A model generated the notes under the pieces. That model did not search any database, had not been told where the DNA came from, and saw only the letters and a list, made by a program, of their open reading frames with translations. A stretch of 64,000 bases of DNA from positions 58,042,501 through 58,106,500 of the forward strand of contig NC_070609.1 of assembly GCF_027172205.1 (NCBI RefSeq). The letters are read 5' to 3'. Made by a program: the position numbers and the translations under genes. Numbering within the stretch: the stretch's first letter is position 1; every line of letters begins with the position of its first letter. Origin of the DNA: Podarcis raffonei. Taxonomy: Eukaryota; Chordata; Lepidosauria; Squamata; Lacertidae. Below are positions 46,601-61,390 of the stretch, in pieces.

Positions 46601-47814
46601 TGTAATACAACGAGGCCTCTTGGACCAATCTAGAAGCAGAAACTGGTGTAGAGGTGATATGCATCTCCTGCATATCATACTGAGAGACTGGTTTTATATA
46701 CAGATAAGTATTGGCTTCAGTAAGTTTAGTGCCCCCTACATTCTGGTGGTGTATATTTAGTACCATTCCCCATAGATCTTTAACTTGTAGGCTTTTTTCT
46801 TTTCTTTGACATTTTTAGACAAGAAGTGGGGGAGAACTGAATGGGTGAGGTCAACATATGTGGGAAAGTATTTAAAGAGGGCCCCAGGCTGTGGTTTGGC
46901 TAAAATGAGGATTCTGGAATTGAAAAGGTTGAATGCTTTTATATAAACTCTTTTGATTACCTCTCCTCTTAACCTCAGACCCAGGATATCTTTATTTACA
47001 TCAATGGCCATATGGTCACAAACAGGCATACTGAATTAGATAAGTGACACAGTGCATGTCAAGTCTCTGTTAAGAAATGTGGCTTCATTCATAAACTAAA
47101 ACAATTTAGTTTTGCCCATTATCATTAAATCTCAGTTATAAGGTCTTTGCTGAATTGTGTATATATAAAAAAGGGTTTTGTTTTTTTGAAAAATCTTTTG
47201 CAGTTGGAAAAACAGAATCTCTGCAACTGTCAGATGGTGAAAAGGTTACACTCGCCTGACAGTTTAATTCCAATAGAACAGTGAATCTATTTTTGTTTGC
47301 GACACCAGGTTGCAATTTTGTGCCGCCCAGTTCAAAATCAATGCTGGCAATAACCTATCTATAGAAAGCAATTTTTGAGCTTATGCAGTCCTGACTACAA
47401 ATATGCTCCAGTCTGAGCAGCACTCAAAATTAAGAGGGGAACACTTAATGCCTAATAACACGACACCAGCAAATAAATATCCAACTTTACCACCAGCAAA
47501 AATGTCTTAAGTCCAAAGAATGCCTGATACTTTTTCAAAGCATCTCACCTGAGGAAACTCTTCCATGATGCTCTGGACATGGTTCAGCAAAATTTAGTTA
47601 TGACCGAGGTCTCAAAATGCAACCCTATACATACATGCTTAGCTGGACCACCTAAGTTCCACTGAGGGACAGGGTAGAAATTTAATACATTTCACATTAA
47701 AAGGCAAAGCTAATTTGTGCTTTCTGAAACAAAAGATGTGCTGAAACACAGACATCCTTTGAAAGTCATGCTTCTCTCAATTTTGCAATGCAGTTCACTA
47801 ATCAAGTACTATGT
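46601..47814. other. No gene seen
   Basis: A 90-codon minus-strand frame at 46757-47029 resembles no protein I know. The rest is AT-rich intergenic. Confidence 0.45.
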
Positions 47815-48100
47815 AGAAAAATGGATACGCAATGGTAAAATGTGTATGTATATAAATGCCTCTATTTGTGAAAATAGCATGCAAAAATGCAGTATATTAT
47901 GGAAAATTGGCTCGCAAAAATACATCTGGGCAAAATCACATTGCAGAATCATGGAATTGTAGAGTTGGAAGGGACCACAAGGGTCATCTAGTCCAACTCC
48001 CTGCAATGCAGCTATCTTTTGCCCAATGTGGGGCTCAAACCCACAGCCCTGAGATAAAGAGTCACATGCTCTGCTGACTGATCTATCCCAGTGTCCCAGA
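47815..48100. repeat. Unclassified repeat fragment and inverted CR1 3' end
   Basis: 47815-47943 carries 'GCATGCAAAAATGCAGTATA' (17650 family). 47944-48100 is CR1 (-): AGAATCATGGAATTGTAGAG, 'GGTCATCTAGTCCAACTCCC'. Confidence 0.65.
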
Positions 48101-49142
48101 CCTCATTAGATGGCCACATCTCTCCATCTGCAATACGTGGGGTGATTTTGCCTAGATATATTTTTGCAACATGTTATTGACCCAACAGTAGTGCATTACT
48201 GGTGAATTTATTCTGCTTTATTGGCTGTTGCGATTCCCCAGTGCTACCACATTATTGCTTTCTGGAGGGTCTATAGCACAGAAAAAGCAGGACAACGGTG
48301 ATATGAAAGTTACAGGATTTCAGCAGGAAGGTTCAGGGTGTGCACTACTTAGAAATAAAAGAGTGAGACTACCCTAAACCTTTTGCAGGTGCACACAGTA
48401 GTGAAAACACCATTACATATGACTACCCCAATAGCATAAGTTCAAATCATAACGAATAATAAAAAGGATGCCTGGAAGGGCTGCTAAACACAGATCCAAA
48501 TAACTGTGAGCTTTCATATTTCTAAAGAGTGTACAGATGTTGCTTCCTTGACCCGGGAGCTCTTGCAGCAACCTGGAGTCTGTTTTGCACCCGGCTTGAT
48601 TCAACTTAATTAAGCCTGCATAATGAGAAGATGACACTGTATTGGAGAATTAATGTATTGTATATTGCTTCTGGACTCTTTAGCAGAAAGCAAAACGTAA
48701 ACTTAATAAACCTAAATGTATTCTGTTTATTAATATATAATTTATTTATTTTTGCAATCTATATTGTTATCTCTTTTAATAATAAAAAGGTTTTATTTAT
48801 AAAGTGTTATGAATTGCAGATTATGGACTTTCCACCAAGCTGAGCCTTTCATCTCTCCGCCCCTTTTGTCATTGTGGCTTGGTTCTAACTTTTAAATTGA
48901 AGAAGCATTCTGGGGAACCTGAAACCCTGCTCACTGTTTTTACAACTTTTATCAGTTGGTTCCAATAAAATTATTACAGGACGGCAATAAAGTATCACCC
49001 TTGTATAGCTTTTGGATTTTATTTTATTTTACCCTACCAAACCAACACCTGTAATTTTTGTACATTAAATGGATAAGGGGGAAAAGGTGTGTTCATGTGT
49101 GTGTGCAGAACTCAAAAGATCCTTCCCGCTGTGGAATACATA
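48101..49142. other. No gene; AT-rich repeat-poor block
   Basis: 48600-48990 is AT-rich, free of known repeats, and lies 4 kb before the CBLN1 promoter; a candidate regulatory region. Confidence 0.35.
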
Positions 49143-49383
49143 CCGTATTTTTTGTTCCATAAGACGCACCAGACCATAAGACGCACCTAGTTTTTGGAGG
49201 AGGAAAACAAGGAAAAAAATATTCTGAATCCCAGAAGCCAGAACAGCAAGAGGGATCGCTGCGCAGCCACCCTCTTGCTGTTCTGGCTTCTGGGATAGCC
49301 TGCATTCACTGCATAAGATGTACACACATTTCCCCTTACTTTTTAGGAGGGGAAAAATGTGTCTTATAGAGCGAAAAATACGG
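49143..49383. mobile_element. TA-flanked MITE with long internal hairpin
   Basis: Ends CCGTATTTTTTGTTCCATAA and 'TTATAGAGCGAAAAATACGG' between TA dinucleotides (49141-49142, 49384-49385). Inside, 26-bp perfect inverted arms (49229-49254 and 49270-49295) flank a 15-nt loop. Confidence 0.88.
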
Positions 49384-49544
49384 TAACTGATTTCCAGTGA
49401 AAGTCTTCTGAACTCCCACAATGTTGCAGTAGGCATGAATTTAGACCACAATTCGTCACACACACACCTGGGCATAAATGGTATGTCTCAATTACATCAA
49501 GTGATAAACTGAACTAGTCCTGCAGATTGTCATTGCTGCATTTT

Positions 49545-50850
49545 TTAAAAAACAAAATTTATATACCACTTGGTTGTAAGAAAACTTCTAAACAGTTTAC
49601 AAAAAAAAAAGTTCAAGACAAGGTAATTAAAATTAAAATGCATGTAACTTCTACATGTCTTAATATGCATGTAAAGGAGCCTGCCTGGTGTCAATAAGTA
49701 GGGAGTTCCAAAGTTTAGGTGCTGCTACACCAAAATATAAGTTTCTTACAACTGCAGAATGTGTATTATGTGCCACCTGTAACAGTGCCACTTCTGCAGA
49801 TCAAAGCAGTTGGGTGGGCAAACACAGAGTCAAGTAATCTTGCAATTGAACTGGTCCCAAGCTGTTTACATACTATTCACAACACTTTGAACTTGGTGTG
49901 ATAGCAAATGAACAACTTGTGCAGATCTCTGAGCAGAAGCATATATACTGAAAGGGTCTTACCCCAGCTAGAAGCTGTGCTGTGGCATTATTCACTAGCT
50001 GCAGAAATCTGGATTAAGCACAAGGGAAGCCCCAGATGAACTGCACTGCAGTAATCCAGTCTTGTGGTCAAGCTCTCCCAGTCCAGGAACAGGAGTTTGT
50101 ATAAGGGGCTCCTAGCCACTAAGGCTACGTGGTTCCCTGGTTACTGAGCCAGGTCCAAAAGCCCACACAAACTGTGCAACTCCATCCAGTGCAGACAATT
50201 GACTTATTTCTTGGACATGGGACCTACTTGCCCACAGTGCATCTATTTTGCCAGAATTCAAGCTCAGCTTATTTTCCCTCATCCATCCCACCACTGCATC
50301 TAGGCACCAGTCCAGGGCCTGCACAGCCTCTCTTGATCCAGATATTTTGGAGAAATAGGGTTGAGTGTCATCAGCGTAATGATGGCACCTTGCCCCAAAA
50401 TGCTTAATAACCGATCCCAGTTTCATGTAGATAATAAATAGCAATGGGCATAGAATAGTGCCCTGGCACCCCGTAGTGCAACCGCAAATCACTTTTCCTG
50501 TGCCACTCTCTGGACTCCATAGGTAGGACAGGAACAGCTGTAACACAGTGACCCCAATTCCCATTCCACAGAGCTAGTCCAGGTGGGCATCATGGTCAAT
50601 GGTATCAAAAGTTGCCAAGAGAGAGAGAAGCAGAGCAAGGTCACATTCCCCTATCCCAGCTCTCTGCAAAGGTAATCTGACAGGGTGACCATGGGTGACT
50701 CAGTGGATCTAAATAATCCATGCCATCCAAGAATGCTAGAAGCTGCCCCACCACAACTCTCTCCATCACCTTCTATTTGCAACTGGTTGGTACTTATTCC
50801 AGTCCAAGGAGTCCAGGGCTGGTTTCTTTAGGAGTGGTCACATGACCACC
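49545..50850 (-). mobile_element. L2-like LINE with RT fragment
   Basis: The minus strand encodes GCQGTILCPLLFIIYMKLGS and CHHYADDTQPYF: the RT motif around the catalytic YADD. An upstream phrase corresponding to 'TFDTIDHD' lies at 50585-50620, and the element's 3' UTR runs to 49545. It is the largest LINE relic in the window and is broken. Confidence 0.88.
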
Positions 50851-50892
50851 TCTTTCAAGGTTACAGAATGAAGTGTTAACCACACTCTAGAC

Positions 50893-51026
50893 CAGGCATG
50901 GCCAAACTTGGCCCTCCAGCTGTTTTGGAACTACAACTCCCATCATTCCTAGCTAACAGGACCAGTGGTCAGGGATGATGGGAATTGTAGTCCCAAAACA
51001 GCTGGAGGGCCAAGTTTGGCCATGCA
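50893..51026. mobile_element. Palindromic hAT-like MITE, well preserved
   Basis: GGCATGGCCAAACTTGGCCC ... GGGCCAAGTTTGGCCATGC, arms nearly perfect. TCTAGAC lies on both sides (50886-50892, 51028-51034). Confidence 0.85.
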
Positions 51027-51324
51027 GTCTAGACCCAACCAGTCAAACCCCCTACTAGAAGTAATAAGCCAAGAGGGACAAGAGGCCACGTGGTTGAGTG
51101 TCCAGCCACCAGCACATTGTCCATGTCAGCTGACTGCATAAGATGAAACTAATCCCACAATACATCACCCAGTTTTGTGTTGAGATATCAACAAAACTGG
51201 ACTTGCAACTATTTGTCTCCCACATTATACTGCATGCGCTGAAGGCCGTTTCACACACGCACACACCCCTTCATCATTTTATGTCAGGTGTGGCATACTT
51301 GCATGCATGAACCAGCCCCTACAC

Positions 51325-51430
51325 CAGCGATAGGGAACCTGTGGCCTTCTGGATGCTGCTGGAGTGCAACTCCCGTCAGCTGCAGCAAGCATGGTCTATG
51401 GAGAGGGGTGATGGGAGTTGTAGTCCAGCA
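51325..51430. repeat. Palindromic MITE remnant
   Basis: AGCGATAGGGAACCTGTGGC, then GTGATGGGAGTTGTAGTCC. Right terminus lost. Confidence 0.65.
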
Positions 51431-52369
51431 TTGTTCAATTACTTAAAATGTGCCCCAAGAGTACATTCAATGAGCTCTTCCCTACTTCATCCTTACCCAT
51501 ACTGCACTTGGGTAATATCCTTCAGTGACATGACACACTGATGTGATTCCTAGGAGCCTTTCAAGAGCTTGTGTCAATGACATACAAACCCCAATATCCA
51601 CCCTTTTCTCCATCTTTGCTTCCTGTCCCATCCCTGACAAACCTATATACTTGCACCTCCTTGCTGTCACACATGTCCACCCCAACTTTGTCTGGTCCTA
51701 AAAACCACCAATGAAGAAAATTGGCCTGTTCAGATCTATGATGTGGAGCTTCATTTGAGCCTGGACACATCAGGGCTCCCCTTTAGCACTCTCCAGGGTG
51801 CAGTCCTGGGACAGGAAAAGTTAAGACAGGGCCTCTGAGCATGTACAACGTTCTTTTACCTCACTGGCTGGTAATCCTAGCCAACCCCCTGGCCTTTATG
51901 CTGGGCAGGATCTCTCCTTTTAGGGAGATCACTGCAGCTGTCTGTCAGTCTCACTTTTTGCCCACCCAAGCACCCAGCCTCCTCCTGAGCACCAACACAT
52001 GCAGTGCTGGATTACCCAATAGGCAGGCTAAGCACCTGTAAATCAAGGCCACCAAAAGAGATTTTAAAGACAAAAAAGAGTTTGACATTTGACTTTTTTT
52101 TTAAAAAAAGGATCCAATCCAACATGGGGAAAATCAGAACTTTGTTAGACTTCCTTCCACTCCACACTTTTACCCCTATTGTTTTTTCCCCTTTTGATTA
52201 CTTGCCCCCACTGAAAGCAGAAGGGGTCCTACTAACGTAGGTTAACAAAAATAGTATTTTATTTCACGGTTTTATTTCAAATTATATAAGGGGGGGAGGC
52301 ACCATCACCTTCACGGTACCAGCTGAAGCTACCCCGTAGGATGGAGCTTCCCCGCCTGCTAAAGACCCT
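51431..52369. other. No gene; upstream flank of CBLN1 island
   Basis: Unrecognised sequence, AT-rich at 52040-52290, then a sharp change to the CpG island. 'GTGCTGGATTACCCAATAGG' at 51999 may start a decayed repeat. Confidence 0.45.
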
Positions 52370-54508
<2,139 letters not shown>

Positions 54509-55154
54509 TAGCAGGGCTTACTTGGGAACAACATGCAGAGGATCAAGGCCTCCTGATCAAACTTTTAATACTGGGTTTTGTACAGAACCATGTGTCTATT
54601 TAGCTACCCAGACTAGCAGTAGCTCTGCAGGATTTGATATGGGGAGGGGGTCTTTTCCATCCTTACCTATGGAACCTGGACCTTCTGTTTGCAAAGCGAT
54701 GCTATAGCCCTCCCCATCTTCCAAATAACTTTCTTGTGTCTTTAAAATTCACAATGAAATGAAGTAGGACAAGGAAGGGGCAAATCCCCCCCCCCGTGCA
54801 CGCATAACAATTAAATCCAGAGGCACTCCCACAGCAAACAACAGAGAAAATACGATTCTATGTAATCGGCCATACAAAAATCTCATTGAGCATCAATGCC
54901 CTTCATAATCAGGGCCCAGGCTTCCAAACAAAATCCGGAATGCCACAATCAAAGTGAGCAAATCAGAATGTTTTCCCATCTCCCCATTCATGGCATTGAT
55001 GCTACCAACCAAGGATGCAACCCAGAGCACATTTACTTGGAAATAAACCCCATGGAATAAAAGCAGGCTTGATTCCACATAATATGCCTAATGATCAGAT
55101 TGCTTTAAAGAGTGCAAATCAAAAACAGTTTGGGGTTTTTTTCCTTCCATTTTC

Positions 55155-55345
55155 TGCCCCATCTTTCCTCCCAGCAGCTGAAGGCAGTGTACCTGGTTCT
55201 TCCACCACCACCTCACTGTTAATATTATCACAGCAACCCTGCAAGGTTGGTTTGCTGGCCCAAGGTCACCCAGGATGCTTCATGGCTAAGAAGGGATTTG
55301 AATCTGCATCCCATACAAACTTGTGCAGGATGATCAAACCTACCA
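55155..55345 (-). repeat. tRNA-derived SINE in CBLN1 intron 2
   Basis: Inverted order: 'CACAGCAACCCTGCAAGGTT', 'GCCCAAGGTCACCCAGG', 'GGGATTTGAATCTGCATCCC' (B box). Confidence 0.7.
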
Positions 55346-57924
55346 CCCCACACCAATAGCTTTCTTTTGATCTAATATTATGCTCCCCCCCCTTGCATTC
55401 CACTCCCTTTGTGGTCTGTGACTGTCTGACTGTTTTAAGGATTAGGCTTAAAAATATGGAAAATCTGTACGTCTGAATTTAGACTAAACATGTAAAATTA
55501 TTAATCCTGCAAAACATCTAAGTCACATTCAGTGGAGGGGGCCAAATTCTAATAATAAAAAAGGAGGTTGGGGATAAAAGCAAGTTCAGTAAACAAAACT
55601 ACTTCTGAAGACCAACTTATTTAATTTTCTAGATAGAGATATAAAGAATGGTTTTCTACCTTGCTCAGTTTAATACCCCCTTTAAAGTGTCATGTTGTGT
55701 GACTTGGGTGATTTTTTTTATTCCATTTGTACTTCAAAAATCCACATTCCTGCTTCTTCCCCCAATACTAACCGCTGCCCACATGCTACATAAAGTTTTA
55801 TATGTCATAATCCTTACTTTACAACCTGTCAGTCTCACTGTAGTAATTTAGGATGGGGACTTGCTCACAGGGCTGAAATTGAAACCGTCTTTCTCCAATG
55901 GCTTGGGAGGCGCCTCTATCTTATTTATCCTAGAAGTACTTTATCAGGTGGGGGGTGGGATTGGCCTTTCTGCTGATGGGCTGGGCATTTTAGACCTTTC
56001 AGAAGTCTCAGCAGATCCGTTTGGGGGTTTATTAGCTGAATGAAGCTTGACAGAACAAGGAATCTCCCCTCCCATGGGCCAACATGACTGAGTCATCTGG
56101 TTGCATGTTTCCCCAATATTACACTGCTCCCACTTTCATAACATCATAGGGATTTGTCTGAACGAGTCATCTGAACAAGGGCATTGCCTGTCCACATGCT
56201 CTTATTGGTGTGGAGTAAAATGGGATATGGTATCCAACAGCCTGAATACTGTGCATTGATCAGATTGGACTCCTAAACCGTTTATCAAAAATACATTTCT
56301 ATTATTATTTTTTAGACTGTATTTGTCCATGTTTCTAGCTATAGGTCAAGACCTATGCCTGAATCTATTTTTGAATGACTTGGGTGATCCTTTGCAGTTT
56401 TTCCTTAGCCCTTTCTGAGTTCAGTGGATTTTAGGCCAACACATTTAGCCAAAAATATGTGTGCCGTACAGAAAACATAAGCTACTCATCGTATTTTGTG
56501 TAGTTACCCGCTTGGGTCCATTAATTCCAGTAGGTTTATTCTGGTAAGAGTAGGTGAGTCCGTGTATATGTAAAAGTATGCAAATACATTTTTTTCCATT
56601 AGATCTACAATTTCTGCTTTAGAAAGCCCTAACTGAGTCTTTGTGGCTAGCTGATTTCTACATCTACGGCTAGGACTGCTCTGTTTAAGGAGGAATGAAG
56701 GCGGGCTGCCCCACTTTCCTTTTGTGATGACCTCTCAGTTACTGTTTTTAGGCGGCTGAAGAGGCGTAGGGTGGTGGTGGTGAATTATGGCCTGGACAAA
56801 AAATTAGGAGAGTTGGGGGGGAGGGGGCCCCCTCCATCATAATTTGAGCCATGCTTTATTCTGTATAAATTTAGATCCACTCTTAAATCAGCTTCAAAAG
56901 CCATCAGTCACTGTCACAATGCCAAGATGGACAGCTGATCGATCTATGCTTTTATGTCCATCTCTAATTACTGGTGGCTGTGTTGTTTGCTGTGGTTGTA
57001 TCTGAAGGAGCTGGATAAAACCCACTATCTCCCTTGCTTAGGCAGGCAGAAGGCTCCCGCTCTGTAGGATGCAGATTGGCTCTGTCAGGGATTCAGCATC
57101 TTTGCTGCTTCACAAATGGATAAGCTGCCCCCCTTGATGAACTTCAGAGATGCTAGCCAGAGCTTGAATGCCTTTATCTCTTTCTTCAGTCTCTGAGGTT
57201 TTGGGGGGAGGGCAGATTGTGTGTCCAGTTTTCCTGAAGGACAAGCAGCCCCTCTTGAGAGGTGGGGGGGGGGGAGAGAAGCATCCATCTGAAAGGGTTT
57301 CACCCTAGATTTTGAGCCATGCCCCATAAGCACCTCAATTTTCCTCACAGGCAACTTGCCCTTAGATAATCAGATCTACATTTAATTTTTTTTTAGAAAA
57401 AATTGTGATTGTGGTGCTGTAATATATTTATTTGTTCACACAGCGCTTTGAGGTCTCTCCAGGGTGGGTAGGCAAGCAGCATTTACATTTAAATATAGTA
57501 ATATTTCTAAAAAATGTTTGAAAAAGGGGGTTGCGAGGATAATTACAGCAGTGGTGAAAAGCAAAAGCACTCTCTACTGCTGAATCTGGAGGAGCACAAT
57601 TAATCTGATCTGGCAGCAGAACGGACGGTACCTTTCCTTTTCTACAAAAAAGAGAGAGAAGGAAATGGAACGATGCTATCTGGAGGTCATTCCTAGAAAG
57701 TTTGGGAGAGTGACATCATAACACTCAGCTGCCAGCCCATAGATCTGCAGCCTTTTCATTTACCCACCCATTTTCCTTTGTGTCTTTGGCTGATATACAT
57801 GGCTTATCCTATAAGATTTCCTCATGCATTGAAGAAGCAAGGTTTCCTTCCATGCTTGTCATGACAATATAGTCTGGGATGCTATCGGAAACATTCTGGC
57901 TACTTACCCCCCCCCTTCCTCTGC

Positions 57925-58095
57925 AATCTTGTGCAATGCCTACTCAGAAGGAAGTCCCATTGAGCTCCCGTCCCATTGAATGCCTTAGATTTTGCAGCCT
58001 CAGGCTGGAATCTGATGCACACTTTCTTGGGAGTAAGCCCTACTGAACACAGTGGGACACCTCTGAGTAAACCTGCATGGGATTGGGCTGCTGAT
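57925..58095. repeat. Two copies of the short 'AAGTCCCATTGA' repeat
   Basis: CTCAGAAGGAAGTCCCATTG at 57942 and TTGGGAGTAAGCCCTACTG at 58028, both of the 25475 type, about 190 bp before CBLN1 exon 3. Confidence 0.6.
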
Positions 58096-58253
58096 GTTCA
58101 CTTGTTGCAACCCTGTGAAAGAAAGAAAGAAATTCTAATAAACAATTAATGGAGGGAGGGGAAATTCATTTCACCAGGTGCTTCCAATTGGGAAAAAAAA
58201 CCCTGCCAGCCATTTCTGTGAATTTGCCTGCTGCCTCCTCTTCCTTTCATTGA

Positions 58254-58481
<228 letters not shown>

Positions 58482-60025
58482 ACAACTTGCCGACTGGCTG
58501 AGGAAGGGAGGAAGGAGCAAGTCTTTCAGCACTGCTTACCAATCCCTGAATTTGTAGCTGGATAGAAGGAATCTCGGACAGCAAAAAGCTTCTGGATACT
58601 ATCGACATAACTGCAGAAGTTAAACCCTTAACTTAGGTTTGTGTGCATTGCTCTGAAGATCTCTGTAATGGCGCAGCCGGACAACAGAAGACGCTTGAAT
58701 TCATCCTCCGTCAATAATTATTTCTCTTTTCTCTCTCCCATTTTGCAAACCAAATTATGTTACATCTCAATTTAACTGATATTATTAGCTACCATTGTAC
58801 CCCACCCACTGCCCCCACAAGCTCCTACATGGTACCTACTTCACACATCCTTTTTACAGCCAATTTGGGTTTGTTTTTAACATTATATATCTCTATTTTT
58901 TACTCTTTCCCTGAGTTTTTAAAAAAAGTATTTTTGAATACATGGGTGCCATGGTTGAGAGGTGCAATGCAAACCCTGCTGTGATGCTACTAGTAAGGAA
59001 ATCTGGGGAGGGTAGGACTATCAACACAAACTTATTCTAGCCAAATCCTGATTTTCACTATTTCTATGTAATTCTGAGTGATTGTGGAATTTTCAGGCTG
59101 CTCGATGTTTTGATGCTTGTTTTTCGCTCTTGTAAATTTGTGGCCCAACTACATGCCGGAAAGTATATTGAACTTTTACTAATTAATCTGTAAGATAAAA
59201 ACCAGAAAAGAAGTGTGAATATTGACATAATTTAATTTAGGCTTTAAGTTTTGTTTTTTTTAAAAAGGTTTAAATGGGGTTTTTAATTTAATTTAATTTT
59301 CCTTAGATGAGAAACAAAGCAACTTGGTGTAGTTAACACAATCTTAACCAGATGTAGGAGGAAGAGAGATATACCGACAAAAAAATGAAAGGGGGAGGGG
59401 GCAGAAATATGCAATCGCAGCCATTTGTTGCCATTTCCACTTGTCTGTTCTGATTCTGAATATGAAACAGGAGAAAACAAAAGCACAGTCTTCAGAAACA
59501 AAGAGTGCAAATAGTCCCTTTTAGCAGTGTTCGAGTCCTTGTTCTTCCTCATAGTTTCATGTGCCGTTTTTAAAAGTTGGGGCTCATGTGTCAATTTCAG
59601 TAACTACTCTCTCAGTTTAACAATTCTGCTCTATTGGCACAAGTTCCTCAAGGCAGGAGGAAGAGGAGGAGAGCCCCCACCCTGAACAGTCGCCAACAAA
59701 ATGCCCACAAAATTCTCCCCTCTGTTCTCTTTACCATTGTTATGTATTACATTCTCTCAATCAAATTACGTTTTATAAAGCTGTCTTGCTTTCAAAGGAA
59801 GAGAGGAAAGAAACCCCCTTACAAGGTATACCTAAAATGCTAGTATTATTATTTGCTAGTAATATTTTGTTTACAGTCTTTCAGAAATGTAAATGCTATA
59901 ATTTTGCAGCACTCTAAAGAGAACTACTACTTTTATTATCAAGGTAAAGTAAAATACTTTTGATTGTAATCAAAACATAATGTGAAATAAAACCAGTGGA
60001 ATAAACAAATGGATTTATTGGGGTG
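58482..60025 (+). other. CBLN1: CBLN1 3' untranslated region (predicted)
   Basis: From the stop codon the sequence is AT-rich and free of recognisable transposons up to two AATAAA signals at 59986-59991 and 60000-60005, followed by a G/T-rich stretch (about 60010-60025) suited to a cleavage element. That gives a 3'UTR of about 1.5 kb. A TTTAATTTAATTTAATT run lies near 59283-59300. No earlier AATAAA was found between 58482 and 59985. Confidence 0.65.
59986..60005 (+). terminator. CBLN1: Twin poly(A) signals for CBLN1
   Basis: Two canonical AATAAA hexamers start 14 bp apart, with a GGGGTGT element just downstream. They are the first such hexamers after the stop codon on the gene's strand. Confidence 0.65.
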
Positions 60026-61264
60026 TAGAGAGCCCTCCTGCTCCCGACTCTTGTTCACAAAAAATAATAACACAGGTCGGACTTGGAGGTTAACTAGACA
60101 TCTATAAATCAAAACAATAGCTGGATATAAACAGCCAGTTTCTCAATTTGGAGCCATAATGTGGAGACCGGCTGCCACAGAGTTAAAATGTAATGGCTCC
60201 CCCCCCTCCTTCCCCAAACCTGGGTTCCAAGAAGGAATTTAATTAGCTCCTAGGGGGGCAGTTAATTCTGGCTTAATAAGCAATGCTTTATTTTATGCTC
60301 GATGGAGGGTGATGTGTGGATGTGTCCTTGTTAATAGTTCCATACAGCAAACAGAGATGCCAGTCTTTTGAAAAGCCTGTGGGAAAATGGGATGGGAACA
60401 AAAGAGGAAGGTGAGTTTTGTTCATTGGGCACACAGGTTGAAAGCTATCAGGGAATCCTTTGATGCAGTTGAGAAGTGGAACTGCAGCCTGAAAGGGGAG
60501 CAGGTCCATTTCCACCAGGCCAGGGAGACGGAGAGGGTAAGGGTTCACATGAGAGCTGCTATAGGGAGTTGGTTGGGCTCCAGCAACGCAAGAAGTCCCA
60601 GTTTCAAATTATGCCTCTGCCTGCCACAAAACCACTCAGGTGCTCTTAGGCAAATTCCTTTGCTTCAGGTTCCCACCTGCACTATAAAACGTAAGCAATA
60701 CTAACCTGCTCTGTAGGATAGGGAGACAGCAACATTTTGTGGCACCGTAAACACTTGATTTTATTATGACAGAAACATCTTTTCAGGATGACTGAGGGCA
60801 TGTATGTGAAATGCTTTCAAGACTTCACAAGTCCTAGGTTTGATGGTGAAAAGTCCATTGAGCATTCCCTGTTTCAGACAGACAGCAGGGTGACGTAGGA
60901 AGGGGTGACTGATTCAGGGTGGTTGCAGAGCAAATCCCCCAAAATACATCCTGAACCCCTATTTTCCAAATCTCCCTGCCCCAAGCATTTGCTTGTATGT
61001 GCTTCTCTGCCAGGAGAGAAATGCCGGTGTGTTTGACAATTAGGAAAATTGGAACTGGGTGCATGGAGGGATTAGGAGGGCCAGTTTAAGAAAATATAGT
61101 CTCTGTGTCTGTGTCTTTTCTTGCTCATACAACTTCCCACTGGCTTAGTGCAATTTTTTTTAAAAAAATCTGATCATGCTAATCATGTGATAATATTCAA
61201 TACTGTATACATTATTCTTTTGGGATGTGTGTGTGTTCAAGCTCTCCCTCCAGACCACAGGGTG
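60026..61264. other. No gene; SINE at 60560-60720
   Basis: 60100-60300 is repeat-free with several TTAATTA-type motifs (GAATTTAATTAGCTCC, GGCAGTTAATTCTGG). 60560-60720 is a + strand MIR-like SINE relic. Confidence 0.45.
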
Positions 61265-61390
61265 GTGGTGAATCTCTGACCCTCCAGATGTTTTTGGACT
61301 ACAACTCCCATCAACCCCAGCAAGCACATCTGTGGACAGCGGTGATGGGAGTCCTAACAACATCTGATGGGCAGCAGGTTCCCCATGCCT
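61265..61390. repeat. Palindromic hAT-like MITE
   Basis: GACCCTCCAGATGTTTTTGG, 'CTACAACTCCCATCAACCCC', 'GCAGCAGGTTCCCCATGCCTG'. Confidence 0.7.

Noticed and set aside
46757-47029. 90-codon minus-strand frame as a small gene
   Set aside because: Plain amino-acid mix but no promoter, splice or homology evidence; frames of this length are expected by chance here.
49065-49475. 136-codon minus-strand frame
   Set aside because: Crosses the hairpin MITE at 49143-49383 and has no protein resemblance.
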